A stretch of DNA of 64,000 bases from Parvibaculum sp963696585 (GCA_963696585.1 CAVOKW010000038.1:1-64000), one strand, 5' to 3'; shown: positions 26,411 to 34,030, counted from the stretch's first letter. Notes: a model not told the origin generated them from the sequence alone. A program made the numbers and translations.

Positions 26411-27274
26411 ATGCTGTTCTCCCGACCAAACCACCTCGACCCCAAGCCGACAGGTAAAGCCTTGACCCATCCCCTTCACGATCGCCAGGACCTGATCCTT
26501 GCCCTGCGCGGCATTGCCCTCAAGGCTGGGGCCGCCATCATGGACCATTACGCGACCGAGGTTGCCGTCACACGCAAGGAAGATAACAGCCCGGTTACGG
26601 CCGCCGATCAGGATGCCGAAGCCATCATTCTGGCGGGTCTGGCGCAATGCGCGCCCGGCATTCCCGTTGTCTCGGAGGAAGCCGCTGCCGCAGGTCATGT
26701 GCCGGAATTCGCCGAACGCTTCTTTCTGGTCGATCCCCTTGATGGCACGAAAGAGTTCCTCAATCGCAATGGCGAGTTCACGGTCAATATCGCCTTGATC
26801 GAAAACCGCCTGCCCGTGGCCGGCGTCGTCTATGCGCCAGCCAAGAACCGTATGTTCTATGCCTGGGCGCCGGGCGAAGCCTATGAACAGACAATCGCAC
26901 CAAATCCGGATGGCGCGCATGACAAGGCAGGCGAACCCATTCGCATCGCCGCGCGCAAACCGGCCGACGATGGTCTCGTCGTCATCGCCAGCCGCACCCA
27001 TCGCGACACAAAGACCGATGAATATCTCCGCCTCTATAATGTGAAAGAATTTCTGGCCGCCGGTTCGTCCCTGAAGTTCTGTCTCGTCGCGGCCGGTGAA
27101 GCCGATCTCTATCCCCGCCATGGTCGCACCATGGAATGGGACACAGCCGCCGGTCATGCGGTTCTCTCGGCAGCCGGTGGCAGCGTCACCATGCTGGACG
27201 GGGCGCCCCTTCTTTATGGCAAGACCGAACGTGGCCTCGACAACCCCTTTTTCATCGCCCGCGGCGCGCATTGA
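26411..27274 (+). CDS. cysQ: 3'(2'),5'-bisphosphate nucleotidase CysQ
   Basis: CysQ removes the 3'-phosphate from PAP and PAPS, by-products of sulfate assimilation. The protein has the lithium-sensitive phosphatase signatures: EDNSPVTAADQDAE, VVSEE, the metal motif DPLDGTKEFLNRNGEFTVNIAL and the C-terminal GRTMEWDTAAGHAVL. ATG 26411 gives 287 residues; family length favours a later start, and TTG 26462 (270 residues) is an alternative. It is divergent from chpT. No other sulfate genes are near. Confidence 0.9.
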   Translation: MLFSRPNHLDPKPTGKALTHPLHDRQDLILALRGIALKAGAAIMDHYATEVAVTRKEDNSPVTAADQDAEAIILAGLAQCAPGIPVVSEEAAAAGHVPEFAERFFLVDPLDGTKEFLNRNGEFTVNIALIENRLPVAGVVYAPAKNRMFYAWAPGEAYEQTIAPNPDGAHDKAGEPIRIAARKPADDGLVVIASRTHRDTKTDEYLRLYNVKEFLAAGSSLKFCLVAAGEADLYPRHGRTMEWDTAAGHAVLSAAGGSVTMLDGAPLLYGKTERGLDNPFFIARGAH

Positions 27275-27387
27275 ACCTGGCCCGGCTTTCCACCTGGGCC
27301 CTTCCCGCAAGATCAGGGACCCCATGTCATTGCGAGGCGTGAAACGACGAAGCACGCCAGTCGGGGCCCGCAATGCCTGAAAGCAAA

Positions 27388-27560
27388 ATCCCCGAAGCGG
27401 TTGTCCGCTCCGGGGATTCGTTGCTGTCGAGGCACGGTCTTTCTTGTGGAAGCGCTCAAATGAGCGGCCGGTGCAAACCCGCAAACTGGCCCCCCGACCG
27501 TTGGGGGTTCGCACCGGCCCCGCCTCGCGCTTGAGCAGCAGGGCGGAAGAGCAATTCCAT
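27388..27560 (-). ncRNA. Candidate structured RNA with terminator (6S-like shape)
   Basis: The gap 27275-27740 holds no good gene. On the minus strand a long hairpin is formed by GGCCGGTGC and GCACCGGCC (27519-27511 with 27474-27466, approximately), extended inward by AACCC/GGGTT and outward by GCTCAA/TTGAGC with an internal loop, and closed by a C/G-rich apical region. A second stem, AATCCCCG/CGGGGATT (27387-27418) with inner AGCGG/CCGCT, ends in TTTTGC like a terminator. The shape recalls 6S RNA, but I cannot match a consensus. Gene limits are approximate. Confidence 0.35.
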
Positions 27561-27740
27561 GGTCAGATAGCAGCAAAGCCCATGCCGTCTGAACAACCGC
27601 GCCATTGTGCCGACATGAAACGCGCCCTGCATCACCTTTCATCGTCCCGATATACGATTAACCCTGATGTGAGTTAGGATTGCCGCAGGCAGGGGGCCGA
27701 ATCGACGATGGGGCAGCCCGTCATGCACCAGGAGCCACCC

Positions 27741-28388
27741 ATGAACATGCCTTTTCATCCCTCAGACAGGTCAGTCCGCATGATTCGATATCCTCGCCTC
27801 AGTGATCTGGCGATATTGGCACTCGCCATGCTGGTTTTCGCACCCGCAGCATTTGCCGCCCCTTCCGATGCCAATCAGGCGCCCCGGACCACCACCCGGG
27901 CCAACCAGACCTATAGCGAGGACGAAATCGTCAAAGCCTCGGGTGATTTCTTCGGTGGCGTCTCCAAAGGGCTGGCCGATGCCGTCCATTCGGTCTTCAG
28001 GAAATATGGCGAACCCAATGCCTATATCAAAGGCGAGGAGGTCGGCGGCGCATTTGTAGTGGGTCTGCGCTATGGGCAGGGCCATATGATGATGAAATCT
28101 GGCAGCAAGACCCGCGTCTATTGGCAGGGACCGAGTGCCGGCTGGGATTTTGGCGGCGATGCCGTCAAGGTCTTCACGCTGGTCTATAACCTGCCCAATA
28201 AGCAGGTCATCTTCCAGCGCTTCCCGGGTGTTGAAGGCAGCGCCTATCTGATCGGCGGCATTGGCATCAATTACCAGCAAAGGGGCAATGTCATCCTGGC
28301 CCCGATGCGATCGGGTGTCGGCGTTCGACTGGGCGCCAGTGTCGGTTACCTCAAATACACCCCTTCGCGCGAATGGTTGCCCTTCTGA
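27741..28388 (+). CDS. eipA: EipA-like envelope integrity protein (DUF1134)
   Basis: The 215-residue protein has a signal peptide (hydrophobic LAILALAMLVFAPAAFA with AFA-A cleavage) and the DUF1134 beta-barrel domain: DEIVKASGDFFGGVSKGLA, VGLRYGQGHMMMKSG, RVYWQGPSAGWDFGGDAVK and QRFPGVEGSAYLIGGIGINY. In Brucella and Caulobacter, EipA supports cell-envelope integrity in the periplasm. GGAG at 27731 sets the ATG 27741. A strong terminator follows 25 bases after the stop, so it is transcribed alone. Confidence 0.8.
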   Translation: MNMPFHPSDRSVRMIRYPRLSDLAILALAMLVFAPAAFAAPSDANQAPRTTTRANQTYSEDEIVKASGDFFGGVSKGLADAVHSVFRKYGEPNAYIKGEEVGGAFVVGLRYGQGHMMMKSGSKTRVYWQGPSAGWDFGGDAVKVFTLVYNLPNKQVIFQRFPGVEGSAYLIGGIGINYQQRGNVILAPMRSGVGVRLGASVGYLKYTPSREWLPF

Positions 28389-28412
28389 CCCACTCAACGC
28401 AAATTTCGCCAG

Positions 28413-28447
28413 AAGCCGCTCCCGCAAGGTAGCGGCTTTTGTATTTT
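28413..28447 (+). terminator. Rho-independent terminator after eipA
   Basis: AAGCCGCT (28413-28420) pairs with AGCGGCTT (28431-28438) around a 10-base loop, followed by TTGTATTTTT. Confidence 0.88.
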
Positions 28448-28512
28448 TCTGGCACGGTCCGGACAAGCCACAACACAACAAACAACATGCATGATGGGCT
28501 GGAGACAAGCAT

Positions 28513-29346
28513 ATGGTTGAGAGCCTGATTCTTGTGGCGCTGGGCTTTCTGGTCGCTTCATTGTTCGCGCTGGTCGCCTTGCAATTCGTCTGGCGGCGCG
28601 CCGTCACCCAGACCACGCGCCGTCTCGGCCTTGATGTCAAAACCTATTCCGATGCGGAGGCCTTTACGAAGGCCGGGCGCGCCATTCCCGATCTTGAATT
28701 GGCCCTGACCCAGCGTGAGCAGGAGCTTGCCGTGCTGGCGGAACGCAATGCCAATCTGAGCGAGGCTTATGAAACAGCCCAACGCGAGGCCGCACCGCTG
28801 CGCGACGATCTCAGCGCGCTTCAGGAAGCCCACAACACCGCCCGCATGGAAGCGCAGAGCCTGCGCGACGATCTGGCCGCCACCCGGGAGGCGCATAGCG
28901 CGGGACTTATCGAGGCGCAGAATCTGCGCAATGAAATTGACAGTCTCTATATGCGCCTGTCCCAGGCCGAAAGTCTGGCCGCTGAACGAACTGGCAAGCT
29001 CCAGTCCCTGCAACAACAGCTTGGCGAATTCGCCTCCATCCTCACCGCGCAACAAAGCCGCCAGCAGGAAGCCGGGCAGCAATTGAAGTTGCTTGGTGAC
29101 AGGGCCGCAAATCTCAATACCGAATTGACCGAAGCCATCGCGGCTGGCGCATCAGCGACATGGAACCATCCGGCGCCGCCCTTGCCCGCCGCCGCAGCCC
29201 GGACGCCAGCGCCCATTCAACTGGACGAAAAGCAGCGCGAGGATTTTGAGGCCGTGCTTGCACCGGTCGCCCCGGCCGAGGCCGAACTTGTCGGGATGGA
29301 ACTTGCCGAGCGCATCGAAGCCCTGAAAAACACCCCGCCGCATTAA
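28513..29346 (+). CDS. Membrane-anchored coiled-coil protein, unknown function
   Basis: The 277-residue protein has one N-terminal membrane helix (residues about 5-27, ILVALGFLVASLFALVALQF), a long coiled coil at about 55-200 with internal repetition (two related ARMEAQSLRDDLAATREAHS-like units), and a Pro/Ala-rich C-terminal part ending in an amphipathic ELAERIEALKNTPPH. It is oriented N-in with a cytoplasmic rod or the reverse; topology cannot be fixed. GGAG eight bases upstream supports the start. I recognise no family; similar rods often act as envelope or division scaffolds. Confidence 0.6.
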   Translation: MVESLILVALGFLVASLFALVALQFVWRRAVTQTTRRLGLDVKTYSDAEAFTKAGRAIPDLELALTQREQELAVLAERNANLSEAYETAQREAAPLRDDLSALQEAHNTARMEAQSLRDDLAATREAHSAGLIEAQNLRNEIDSLYMRLSQAESLAAERTGKLQSLQQQLGEFASILTAQQSRQQEAGQQLKLLGDRAANLNTELTEAIAAGASATWNHPAPPLPAAAARTPAPIQLDEKQREDFEAVLAPVAPAEAELVGMELAERIEALKNTPPH

Positions 29347-29448
29347 GACCGGCCTTCCCCGCGACAGTTGCCGATTGCGCGATCCCCCAAGACCTGATTG
29401 TCTCTTCGCCAAACAATCACGGTCAAACAATATCAGGAGAGGATCCCC

Positions 29449-30000
29449 ATGAGTTTCGCCTATCCCTTGTCCGGCCTCGTCACGCTCGTCTCCATCCTGA
29501 TTTATATGTGGATGGGTTTCAGCGTTGGGGGCGCCCGCGCCAGGCACAAAGTGCCAGCGCCAGCCATGACCGGCCCGGAAGATTTCATGCGCGTCTATCG
29601 CGTGCATTACAACACGCTTGAGCAGATGGCGGCCTTTCTGCCCTCGCTCTGGCTCTTCGCCCTGACCACGCAAGACGCCTGGGCAGCCGCTGTCGGCCTC
29701 TTCTTCCCCATTGGCCGCATCCTCTATGCGCTCGGCTATTACAAGGCCGCCGACAAGCGCAGCACCGGCTTCACCATCAGCCTGCTGAGCATCGTCGTGC
29801 TGATCTTTGGCTCCCTCATCGCCATCATCATGCAACTTGCCGGACTTCTGATACCGCGCAATAATTCGCAGGCGGACGAAACAAGGCTTTCCGGAAAAAC
29901 CGGAAGGCCTTTTCCCTTCCGCACATATTGCCTCAGGTCGAAGAGATTTTCCTGCCGATCAGATAAAAATTGCCGCCACCGCCATGATGCCATTCGATAG
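29449..30000 (+). CDS. MAPEG-family membrane protein with aberrant tail
   Basis: The first roughly 135 residues form a four-helix MAPEG-type protein: YMWMGFSVGGARARHKVPAP, RVYRVHYNTLEQMAAFLPSL and the GRILYALGYYKAADKRSTG motif, related to glutathione-linked membrane enzymes. AGGAGAGG upstream fixes ATG 29449. After LIAIIMQLAGLLIPRN the frame runs about 50 more residues through a strong terminator hairpin (29883-29913) and overlaps the convergent gene remnant. The tail is Arg/Cys-rich and unlike the family, so the original stop was probably lost by a small indel near 29850, where the +1 frame has TGA. Confidence 0.7.
   Translation: MSFAYPLSGLVTLVSILIYMWMGFSVGGARARHKVPAPAMTGPEDFMRVYRVHYNTLEQMAAFLPSLWLFALTTQDAWAAAVGLFFPIGRILYALGYYKAADKRSTGFTISLLSIVVLIFGSLIAIIMQLAGLLIPRNNSQADETRLSGKTGRPFPFRTYCLRSKRFSCRSDKNCRHRHDAIR
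29883..29915 (+). terminator. Terminator lying inside the MAPEG reading-frame tail
   Basis: AAGGCTTTCCGG (29883-29894) pairs with CCGGAAGGCCTT (29900-29911) with one G-T pair and a five-base A loop, followed by TTTT. Its position before the reading-frame stop suggests that the natural end of the upstream gene is earlier. Confidence 0.8.
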
Positions 30001-30289
30001 GCTTCAAGCGATAGAACACATTCGCCAGATAGGGGAAGGTGTTGATGAAATAATCCTGATTGTCGATTTCAAAAATGTGGTTCTGAAAAACCACCAGGAA
30101 ATCGCTGCCTGAAAAATGCGTCACAACCTGGTCACGGAAGTCGACAGGCACTTCCGAGAGTGACCATGTCGCAATGAAGAGTGTCTTGCCATTGGTCTGG
30201 AAGGCGAGGCGGGCCGACTGTTCGAGCAGGCTACGCTTGGCATTGTTAAGGAAAGCAACGTCGTTAGGTTGGAGGTCAGCATTGAGCAC
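29933..30289 (-). pseudogene. Sugar O-methyltransferase remnant (C-terminal part)
   Basis: The 118-residue frame resembles the C-terminal half of putative sugar O-methyltransferases: LFIATWSLSEVPVDFRD, FLVVFQNHIFEIDNQDYF and a final FYLIGRK strand. The SAM-binding N-terminal domain is absent; the frame begins with GTG in mid-domain (LNADLQPNDVAFLNNAKRS) and the DNA upstream of 30290 no longer encodes it. Base content is more AT-rich than its neighbours, a sign of transfer. It is most likely a truncated leftover of an acquired surface-polysaccharide gene. Confidence 0.5.
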
Positions 30290-30649
30290 GCTTCGGTTGC
30301 AATGCCGAACGCCGACCGGCGAAAAGACAAACAGGACAGGTCGCCGCTTTGACCGATTGGTTGCGTAAGTGCGAAAGTGAGGAACTTACCTGCCCAATGC
30401 GCCACGCCAACCTTCGGGCCGAACCGCAAGGCGCTGTGGTCAATGTCGGGTCGAGGTGCCATCCGATCCCGCCGTCTGCGAGATCACGACCATGCCAGGA
30501 TGCCACCGGCGCGCGAGGGTATCGGGATGCTGATCGGGCGTCCGTCGATCAAGGCGCTAGCACATTTTCCGGCTGCGCTATCAACGCCCTTCCGACTGAA
30601 GATCACTTTCAGGACAGGCCTCCCAAGGCTATTATCGGCAGTGATGTTC
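30290..30649. other. Non-coding stretch between gene remnants
   Basis: No gene is recognised. Several short frames are open on both strands (for example 30276-30506 minus and 30377-30703 plus), but none resembles a known family. The stretch is bracketed by a truncated methyltransferase and a damaged toxin-antitoxin pair, so it is probably debris of an inserted element. No inverted-repeat ends or target duplication were seen. Confidence 0.4.
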
Positions 30650-30982
30650 TCACAAGTGCAAAGCGCTCGTTCCTGCCGGATCGCGCGGATAGACCGAGAC
30701 TGACACCTGGACCTTGCGGTTGAGCCGGTCGAGGATCGTCATCAGGCGGTCGATGGTAAAGCCTTTCAACCGGGCTTGCCGGATGCGGGAAAAGTCGGCG
30801 GCGGCGAAGCCGGTGAGCTTTTCGGCGGCGCGCACGGTCAGCTTGTCGGCGGCCAGCGTCTTGCCGATCTCGGCGGCAAGGATGGCGCGGAATCGTTCCA
30901 GCTCGGCATCAGGCAGCCCCAGATCGGCGAACACATTGCCGGAGCCGCGAACCGGTTCGAAATCGTCCTCTTGATCGGTCAT
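30650..30982 (-). CDS. HigA-type antitoxin (XRE helix-turn-helix)
   Basis: The 110-residue protein has the layout of Gp49-partner antitoxins: an N-terminal GSGNVFADLGLPDAE segment, helix LRAILAAEIGK-like, then a helix-turn-helix (KLTVRAAEKLTGFAAADFSRIRQ) and LKGFTIDRLMTILDRLNRKVQVSV. It would bind and repress its own promoter and neutralise the toxin. Its ATG overlaps the toxin stop (ATGA at 30979-30982), the usual toxin-first order. The gene itself is intact although the toxin is broken. Confidence 0.82.
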   Translation of the reverse strand: MTDQEDDFEPVRGSGNVFADLGLPDAELERFRAILAAEIGKTLAADKLTVRAAEKLTGFAAADFSRIRQARLKGFTIDRLMTILDRLNRKVQVSVSVYPRDPAGTSALHL

Positions 30983-31330
30983 GCCAACGCCTCCTTCAAG
31001 CGTTTGATTCGTTCCCGCACCACGTCTGTTTCATGCTTCGGCGTGGCGATGCCGCTTGTTGATTTCTTCTGGAAAGCGTGAACCACCCAGATGTCATCAT
31101 CAAGCTGGAGCGCATAGATCCACGCGGAATGCGTCGCCGCGCTCCTTGATGGCCAGTTCCCACACGCCCGCGCCAAGGCCCATCATCGGCTTGGCAATCT
31201 CCGGCGTGTCGCCTTCGGCAATCTGCGTCAGGCCCCGCGCGGCTTTCTGTTGTGCGGGCAAGGGGAAAGCCCGGAAGTCTTTCAGCGCCCCTTTGATCCA
31301 TGAAATGTCGCGCAGCGCTTTTCAAGCCAT
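30979..31330 (-). pseudogene. Gp49/RelE-type toxin, inactivated
   Basis: Joined across two frames, the region reads as a phage Gp49-like (DUF891) RelE-family toxin: KALRDISWIKGALKDF, FPLPAQQKAARGLTQIAEGD, VWELAIKERGDAFRV, then in the next frame IYALQLDDDIWVVHAFQKKS. Two lesions are visible. Codon 3 after the ATG at 31330 is TGA (31322-31324), and one extra base at 31120-31121 shifts the frame after FRV. A sequencing error could explain one lesion, hardly both. The family cleaves mRNA on ribosomes; this copy should be inactive. Confidence 0.75.
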
Positions 31331-31416
31331 GACTGTTTGTAGTGAAATTCAACTACAAACGCAAGCGCCGCAGGAGGGGGCAAAAAGCCCATGAAATCAA
31401 TGGTGTTTTTTGCCGA

Positions 31417-31491
31417 TGGTATCCCCTAGGGGAATCGAACCCCTGTTTTCGCCGTGAGAGGGCGATGTCCTGACCGCTAGACGAAGGGGAC
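31417..31491 (-). tRNA. tRNA-Glu (CTC)
   Basis: The minus strand gives a full cloverleaf of 75 bases: acceptor GTCCCCT/AGGGGAT, D arm CGTCTAGCGGTCAGG, anticodon stem TCGCC/GGCGA with loop CTCTCAC (anticodon CTC), T arm AGGGG-TTCGATT-CCCCT, discriminator A and encoded CCA. The broken toxin-antitoxin pair and gene remnants start just beyond its 3' end, a frequent integration site. Confidence 0.92.
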
Positions 31492-31783
31492 AAGCGGGTA
31501 TGGGCGCTGGGTATAGAATGCTTTGGCGCGTCGGATCAAGTGCATTCGGTTTGGCGCGGCCTGATGTGATGGTGGCGGATCGATTGCCGCGCGATCACCC
31601 CGCCAAACCACCGCAATTTGAGACAATTTCAAAAATGACGCCTGCGTCAATCTGGCGCATTACATGGTAAAACATGTCGTTCATGAAAAGTTGATCAAAA
31701 TAAGTCTATCAAAAACAGAGGGTTATAAGGTTAATTAAACGCATGTTCAAAGCCATCATGTGTTGCATCGCAAAAAATTTCCA
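31492..31783. other. AT-rich spacer downstream of tRNA-Glu promoter side
   Basis: No gene is seen. The last 130 bases are distinctly AT-rich (for example TTAATTAA near 31730). The tRNA-Glu promoter must lie in the first part, since the tRNA is read leftward from 31491. Confidence 0.4.
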
Positions 31784-31812
31784 TTGACATTTTGTCACGC
31801 AAGTCCGATAAA
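31784..31812 (+). promoter_or_regulatory. Sigma-70-like promoter
   Basis: TTGACA (31784-31789), a 17-base spacer and GATAAA (31807-31812) give a near-consensus housekeeping promoter pointing to the right. The only thing immediately downstream is the double hairpin RNA candidate. Confidence 0.6.
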
Positions 31813-31818
31813 TTGCTC

Positions 31819-31915
31819 ACGAAGGCGCGGTCGACCTCCTCCCCGACCACCCGCTTTCAGCAAGCCGCCAGCGCCCTCCTCCCTCCTCCCCGGCGCTGGC
31901 GGCTCCCTCTCTCCC
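31819..31915 (+). ncRNA. Candidate small RNA with two anti-Shine-Dalgarno hairpin loops
   Basis: Two consecutive perfect hairpins follow the promoter. Hairpin 1 is GGTCG/CGACC (31829-31848) with loop ACCTCCTCCC. Hairpin 2 has a 13-base-pair stem (31863-31875 with 31892-31904) and a 16-base loop made only of C and T, again containing CCTCCTCCC. Exposed CCUCCUCCC in hairpin loops is the hallmark of the alphaproteobacterial cuckoo (CcsR-like) small RNAs, which pair with ribosome sites. No U-run follows hairpin 2, so the 3' end is uncertain. Family assignment is inference. Confidence 0.5.
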
Positions 31916-32004
31916 CAAAAACATCATCCCCAAAAATACCAAAAGAACTTCCGCCCGTGGAGCTTGGCGCCGGGCTGACAAGCACGCATCCAGAGCCGCT
32001 TCGA

Positions 32005-32427
32005 TCAGAGCGCCACAAAGCGGCGGCTGGCGCCGGTGCCGCGCACCGCATAAGCGCCAAATGTAACGCCATGGCCCGGCCCTGCCAGGGCGGCAATCAG
32101 CCAGACATGATGATCTTGATGAGCGCCAGCCAGATCATGCCTTGAGGGCCGCGTTGTGCCGCGCGGATGCGAGTGAAAATAGCCCGCGACAAAATAAGGC
32201 CCATGGCGCAAGCGCCTTTGCAGCGCCAGCAAGAGCGCCGGATCAATCTCGAAACGCCGCCGCCTGTTGCCGCCTGCCACATTGCGTGATGCAATGGCTG
32301 CGATGAGTGACACACGGCCCGCCACGCGCCGCCCGATCAGGACGCCACAGCATTCTTCCGGAAAGGCGGCCTGCGCCGCACGCGAAACATCCCTCAACAC
32401 AGCGGCGGTGATGTCTGGCGCGATCAA
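32005..32427 (-). CDS. JAMM/MPN+ metallopeptidase (M67 family)
   Basis: The 140-residue protein has the JAMM zinc-peptidase signature: an upstream Glu in FPEECCGVLIG, then HSHPRGTTRPSRHDLAGA, which matches H-x-H-x(n)-S-x-x-D. Eukaryotic relatives remove ubiquitin; bacterial ones can process the C-terminus of ubiquitin-like sulfur carriers. No such carrier or E1-like gene is next to it. Its start overlaps the stop of the following membrane protein gene (ATGA at 32424-32427), so the pair is one unit. Confidence 0.82.
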   Translation of the reverse strand: MIAPDITAAVLRDVSRAAQAAFPEECCGVLIGRRVAGRVSLIAAIASRNVAGGNRRRRFEIDPALLLALQRRLRHGPYFVAGYFHSHPRGTTRPSRHDLAGAHQDHHVWLIAALAGPGHGVTFGAYAVRGTGASRRFVAL

Positions 32428-32816
32428 GGCTGGGCGGCGGCAAAATCAGACAGGGGCTGCAACCGGATGCGGCCATATTCCTGTCCGGTCTTCGGATCGA
32501 CGAGAATGATCGCCTCCCCCTTGGGGCCGACAACATGCGCGGCGAGCCGCCCCTCCGTCATCACCATGTCTTTGACGCTCGAACCCGCATCGATATGAAT
32601 ATCGCTGACGCCAAAGGCGCGCTGCCCGGCGACTTTCTCGCCCGCATGCATCGCGCGGTAGACAATCGTTCCCGCAACAAGCACAAAGCCTGCGACGAAG
32701 ACCACGCCCATCACCACAACGCCGATCTTGAGAAGGCCGAGGGCGCGTGCATTCGCTCCGTCCACCTGTGCGGCACCTGTTTCCATTGCGCTGCCCGTCG
32801 CGTTATCGTCAGACAT
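32424..32816 (-). CDS. Single-span membrane protein, unknown function
   Basis: The 130-residue protein has a short Ala/Gly-rich cytoplasmic N-terminus, one membrane helix (about residues 29-52, IGVVVMGVVFVAGFVLVAGTIVY), and a periplasmic domain with VMTEGRLAAHVVGPKGEAIILVDPKTGQEYGRIRL, a beta-rich pattern. I recognise no named family, though similar genes are common beside rluD in alphaproteobacteria as far as I recall. Its ATG (32816-32814) overlaps the divergent rluD ATG. It is coupled to the JAMM peptidase gene downstream. Confidence 0.65.
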   Translation of the reverse strand: MSDDNATGSAMETGAAQVDGANARALGLLKIGVVVMGVVFVAGFVLVAGTIVYRAMHAGEKVAGQRAFGVSDIHIDAGSSVKDMVMTEGRLAAHVVGPKGEAIILVDPKTGQEYGRIRLQPLSDFAAAQP

Positions 32817-33855
32817 GAACCATCCCGAAGACGAAGAATCAGATGCCGAGATCGAACTCGCCGCCACAAGCTACACGATAGAAGTGGCCGAAGGCGAAGC
32901 GGGAACGCGACTCGACAAGTATCTCACCGATGCGCTGGCAGACAAAGTCGAAGCCATGTCGCGCGCCCGGCTCAAGGCGCTGCTGGAGGGGGGCCAGATC
33001 GAAATCGACGGCGAAATCGTCGAAAACGCCTCGCAAAAGGTCAAGGTCGGTCAGGTTTACACCATTCTGGTGCCAGTTCCCGTGGCGGCAACACCACTCG
33101 GTCAGGCCATGCCGCTCGAAATTGTCCATGAGGATGACGATCTCATCGTCGTCATGAAGCCAGCGGGCCTTGTCGTGCATCCGGCGCCGGGCAATCCCGA
33201 CTGGACGCTTGTCAACGCGCTCATCGCCCATTGCGGCGACAGTCTTTCCGGCATTGGCGGCGAGCGCCGCCCCGGCATTGTCCACCGCCTCGACAAGGAT
33301 ACGAGCGGCCTCATGGTTGTCGCCAAGAATGATTTTACCCATCAGGGCCTGGCCGAACAATTCGCCGCCCATGGCCGGGATGGGCGCCTGAGCCGTGCTT
33401 ACACCGCCATCGTCTGGGGCGCGCCAGAGCCGCGCCTGGGCACGATTGAGGGCAATCTGGCGCGCAGCAATCGCAACCGCCTGAAAATGGCCATCACCCG
33501 CTCCGGCGGTCGTGAAGCCATCACCCATTACGAAGTCAGGGAGCGCTTCGGCGAGCCGCCGCTTGTCTCGATTGTCGAATGCGAGCTCGAAACCGGCCGC
33601 ACCCATCAGATCCGCGTCCATCTGACCTCCATCGGCCATCCGCTGCTCGGTGATGAAATCTATGGCTCAGGCCAGCGCAACCGCGCCGTGAAGCTGCCCG
33701 AGGCTGCCCGTGAAGCCCTGATCGCGCTCAATCGCCAGGCGCTCCATGCCCATCATCTCGGCTTTGAGCATCCCCGCTCATTGGAGCCGATGAGCTTCGA
33801 CAGCGAATTACCCGAAGACATGCAGAGACTTATCGAGACCCTGGACGAGATTTGA
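32815..33855 (+). CDS. rluD: 23S rRNA pseudouridine synthase RluD
   Basis: RluD makes pseudouridines in helix 69 of 23S rRNA. The 346-residue protein has an N-terminal acidic extension, an S4 RNA-binding domain (GTRLDKYLTDALADKVEAMS, ARLKALLEGGQIEIDG), and the catalytic HRLDKDTSGLMVVAKND motif, ending with TGRTHQIRVHL. ATG 32815 is one base off the divergent gene's ATG and lacks a strong ribosome site; an ATG upstream at 32728 is in frame but without family similarity. Length suits RluD rather than RluA. Confidence 0.92.
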   Translation: MNHPEDEESDAEIELAATSYTIEVAEGEAGTRLDKYLTDALADKVEAMSRARLKALLEGGQIEIDGEIVENASQKVKVGQVYTILVPVPVAATPLGQAMPLEIVHEDDDLIVVMKPAGLVVHPAPGNPDWTLVNALIAHCGDSLSGIGGERRPGIVHRLDKDTSGLMVVAKNDFTHQGLAEQFAAHGRDGRLSRAYTAIVWGAPEPRLGTIEGNLARSNRNRLKMAITRSGGREAITHYEVRERFGEPPLVSIVECELETGRTHQIRVHLTSIGHPLLGDEIYGSGQRNRAVKLPEAAREALIALNRQALHAHHLGFEHPRSLEPMSFDSELPEDMQRLIETLDEI

Positions 33856-34030
33856 CGGGTTTTTTACAGTCTGGAATTGTTATAACTTTCTCGTGAGCCG
33901 CCCCTTTTTTGGCCCCATTTATCCCCTATATGCGTGACGCGGCTTAAGCTGGGGCGTAATCCCGGTCTTGAGCCTGATCAGAACCTGGATCAGTCTGCGT
34001 GTCACCGCCGCTATTTGAGGGGAACTTTCC

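Noticed and set aside
30276..30703. Transposase fragments between the gene remnants
   Set aside because: No DDE motif, inverted-repeat ends or family similarity could be seen in any frame.
31760..32145. Small proteins encoded between tRNA-Glu and the JAMM gene
   Set aside because: Pro/Arg/Ser-rich low-complexity frames without ribosome sites, overlapping the hairpin RNA candidate.
33860..34030. Sigma-32 promoter before rpoH
   Set aside because: A CCCCATTTAT -10-like sequence exists but no CTTGAA-like -35 at the right distance.
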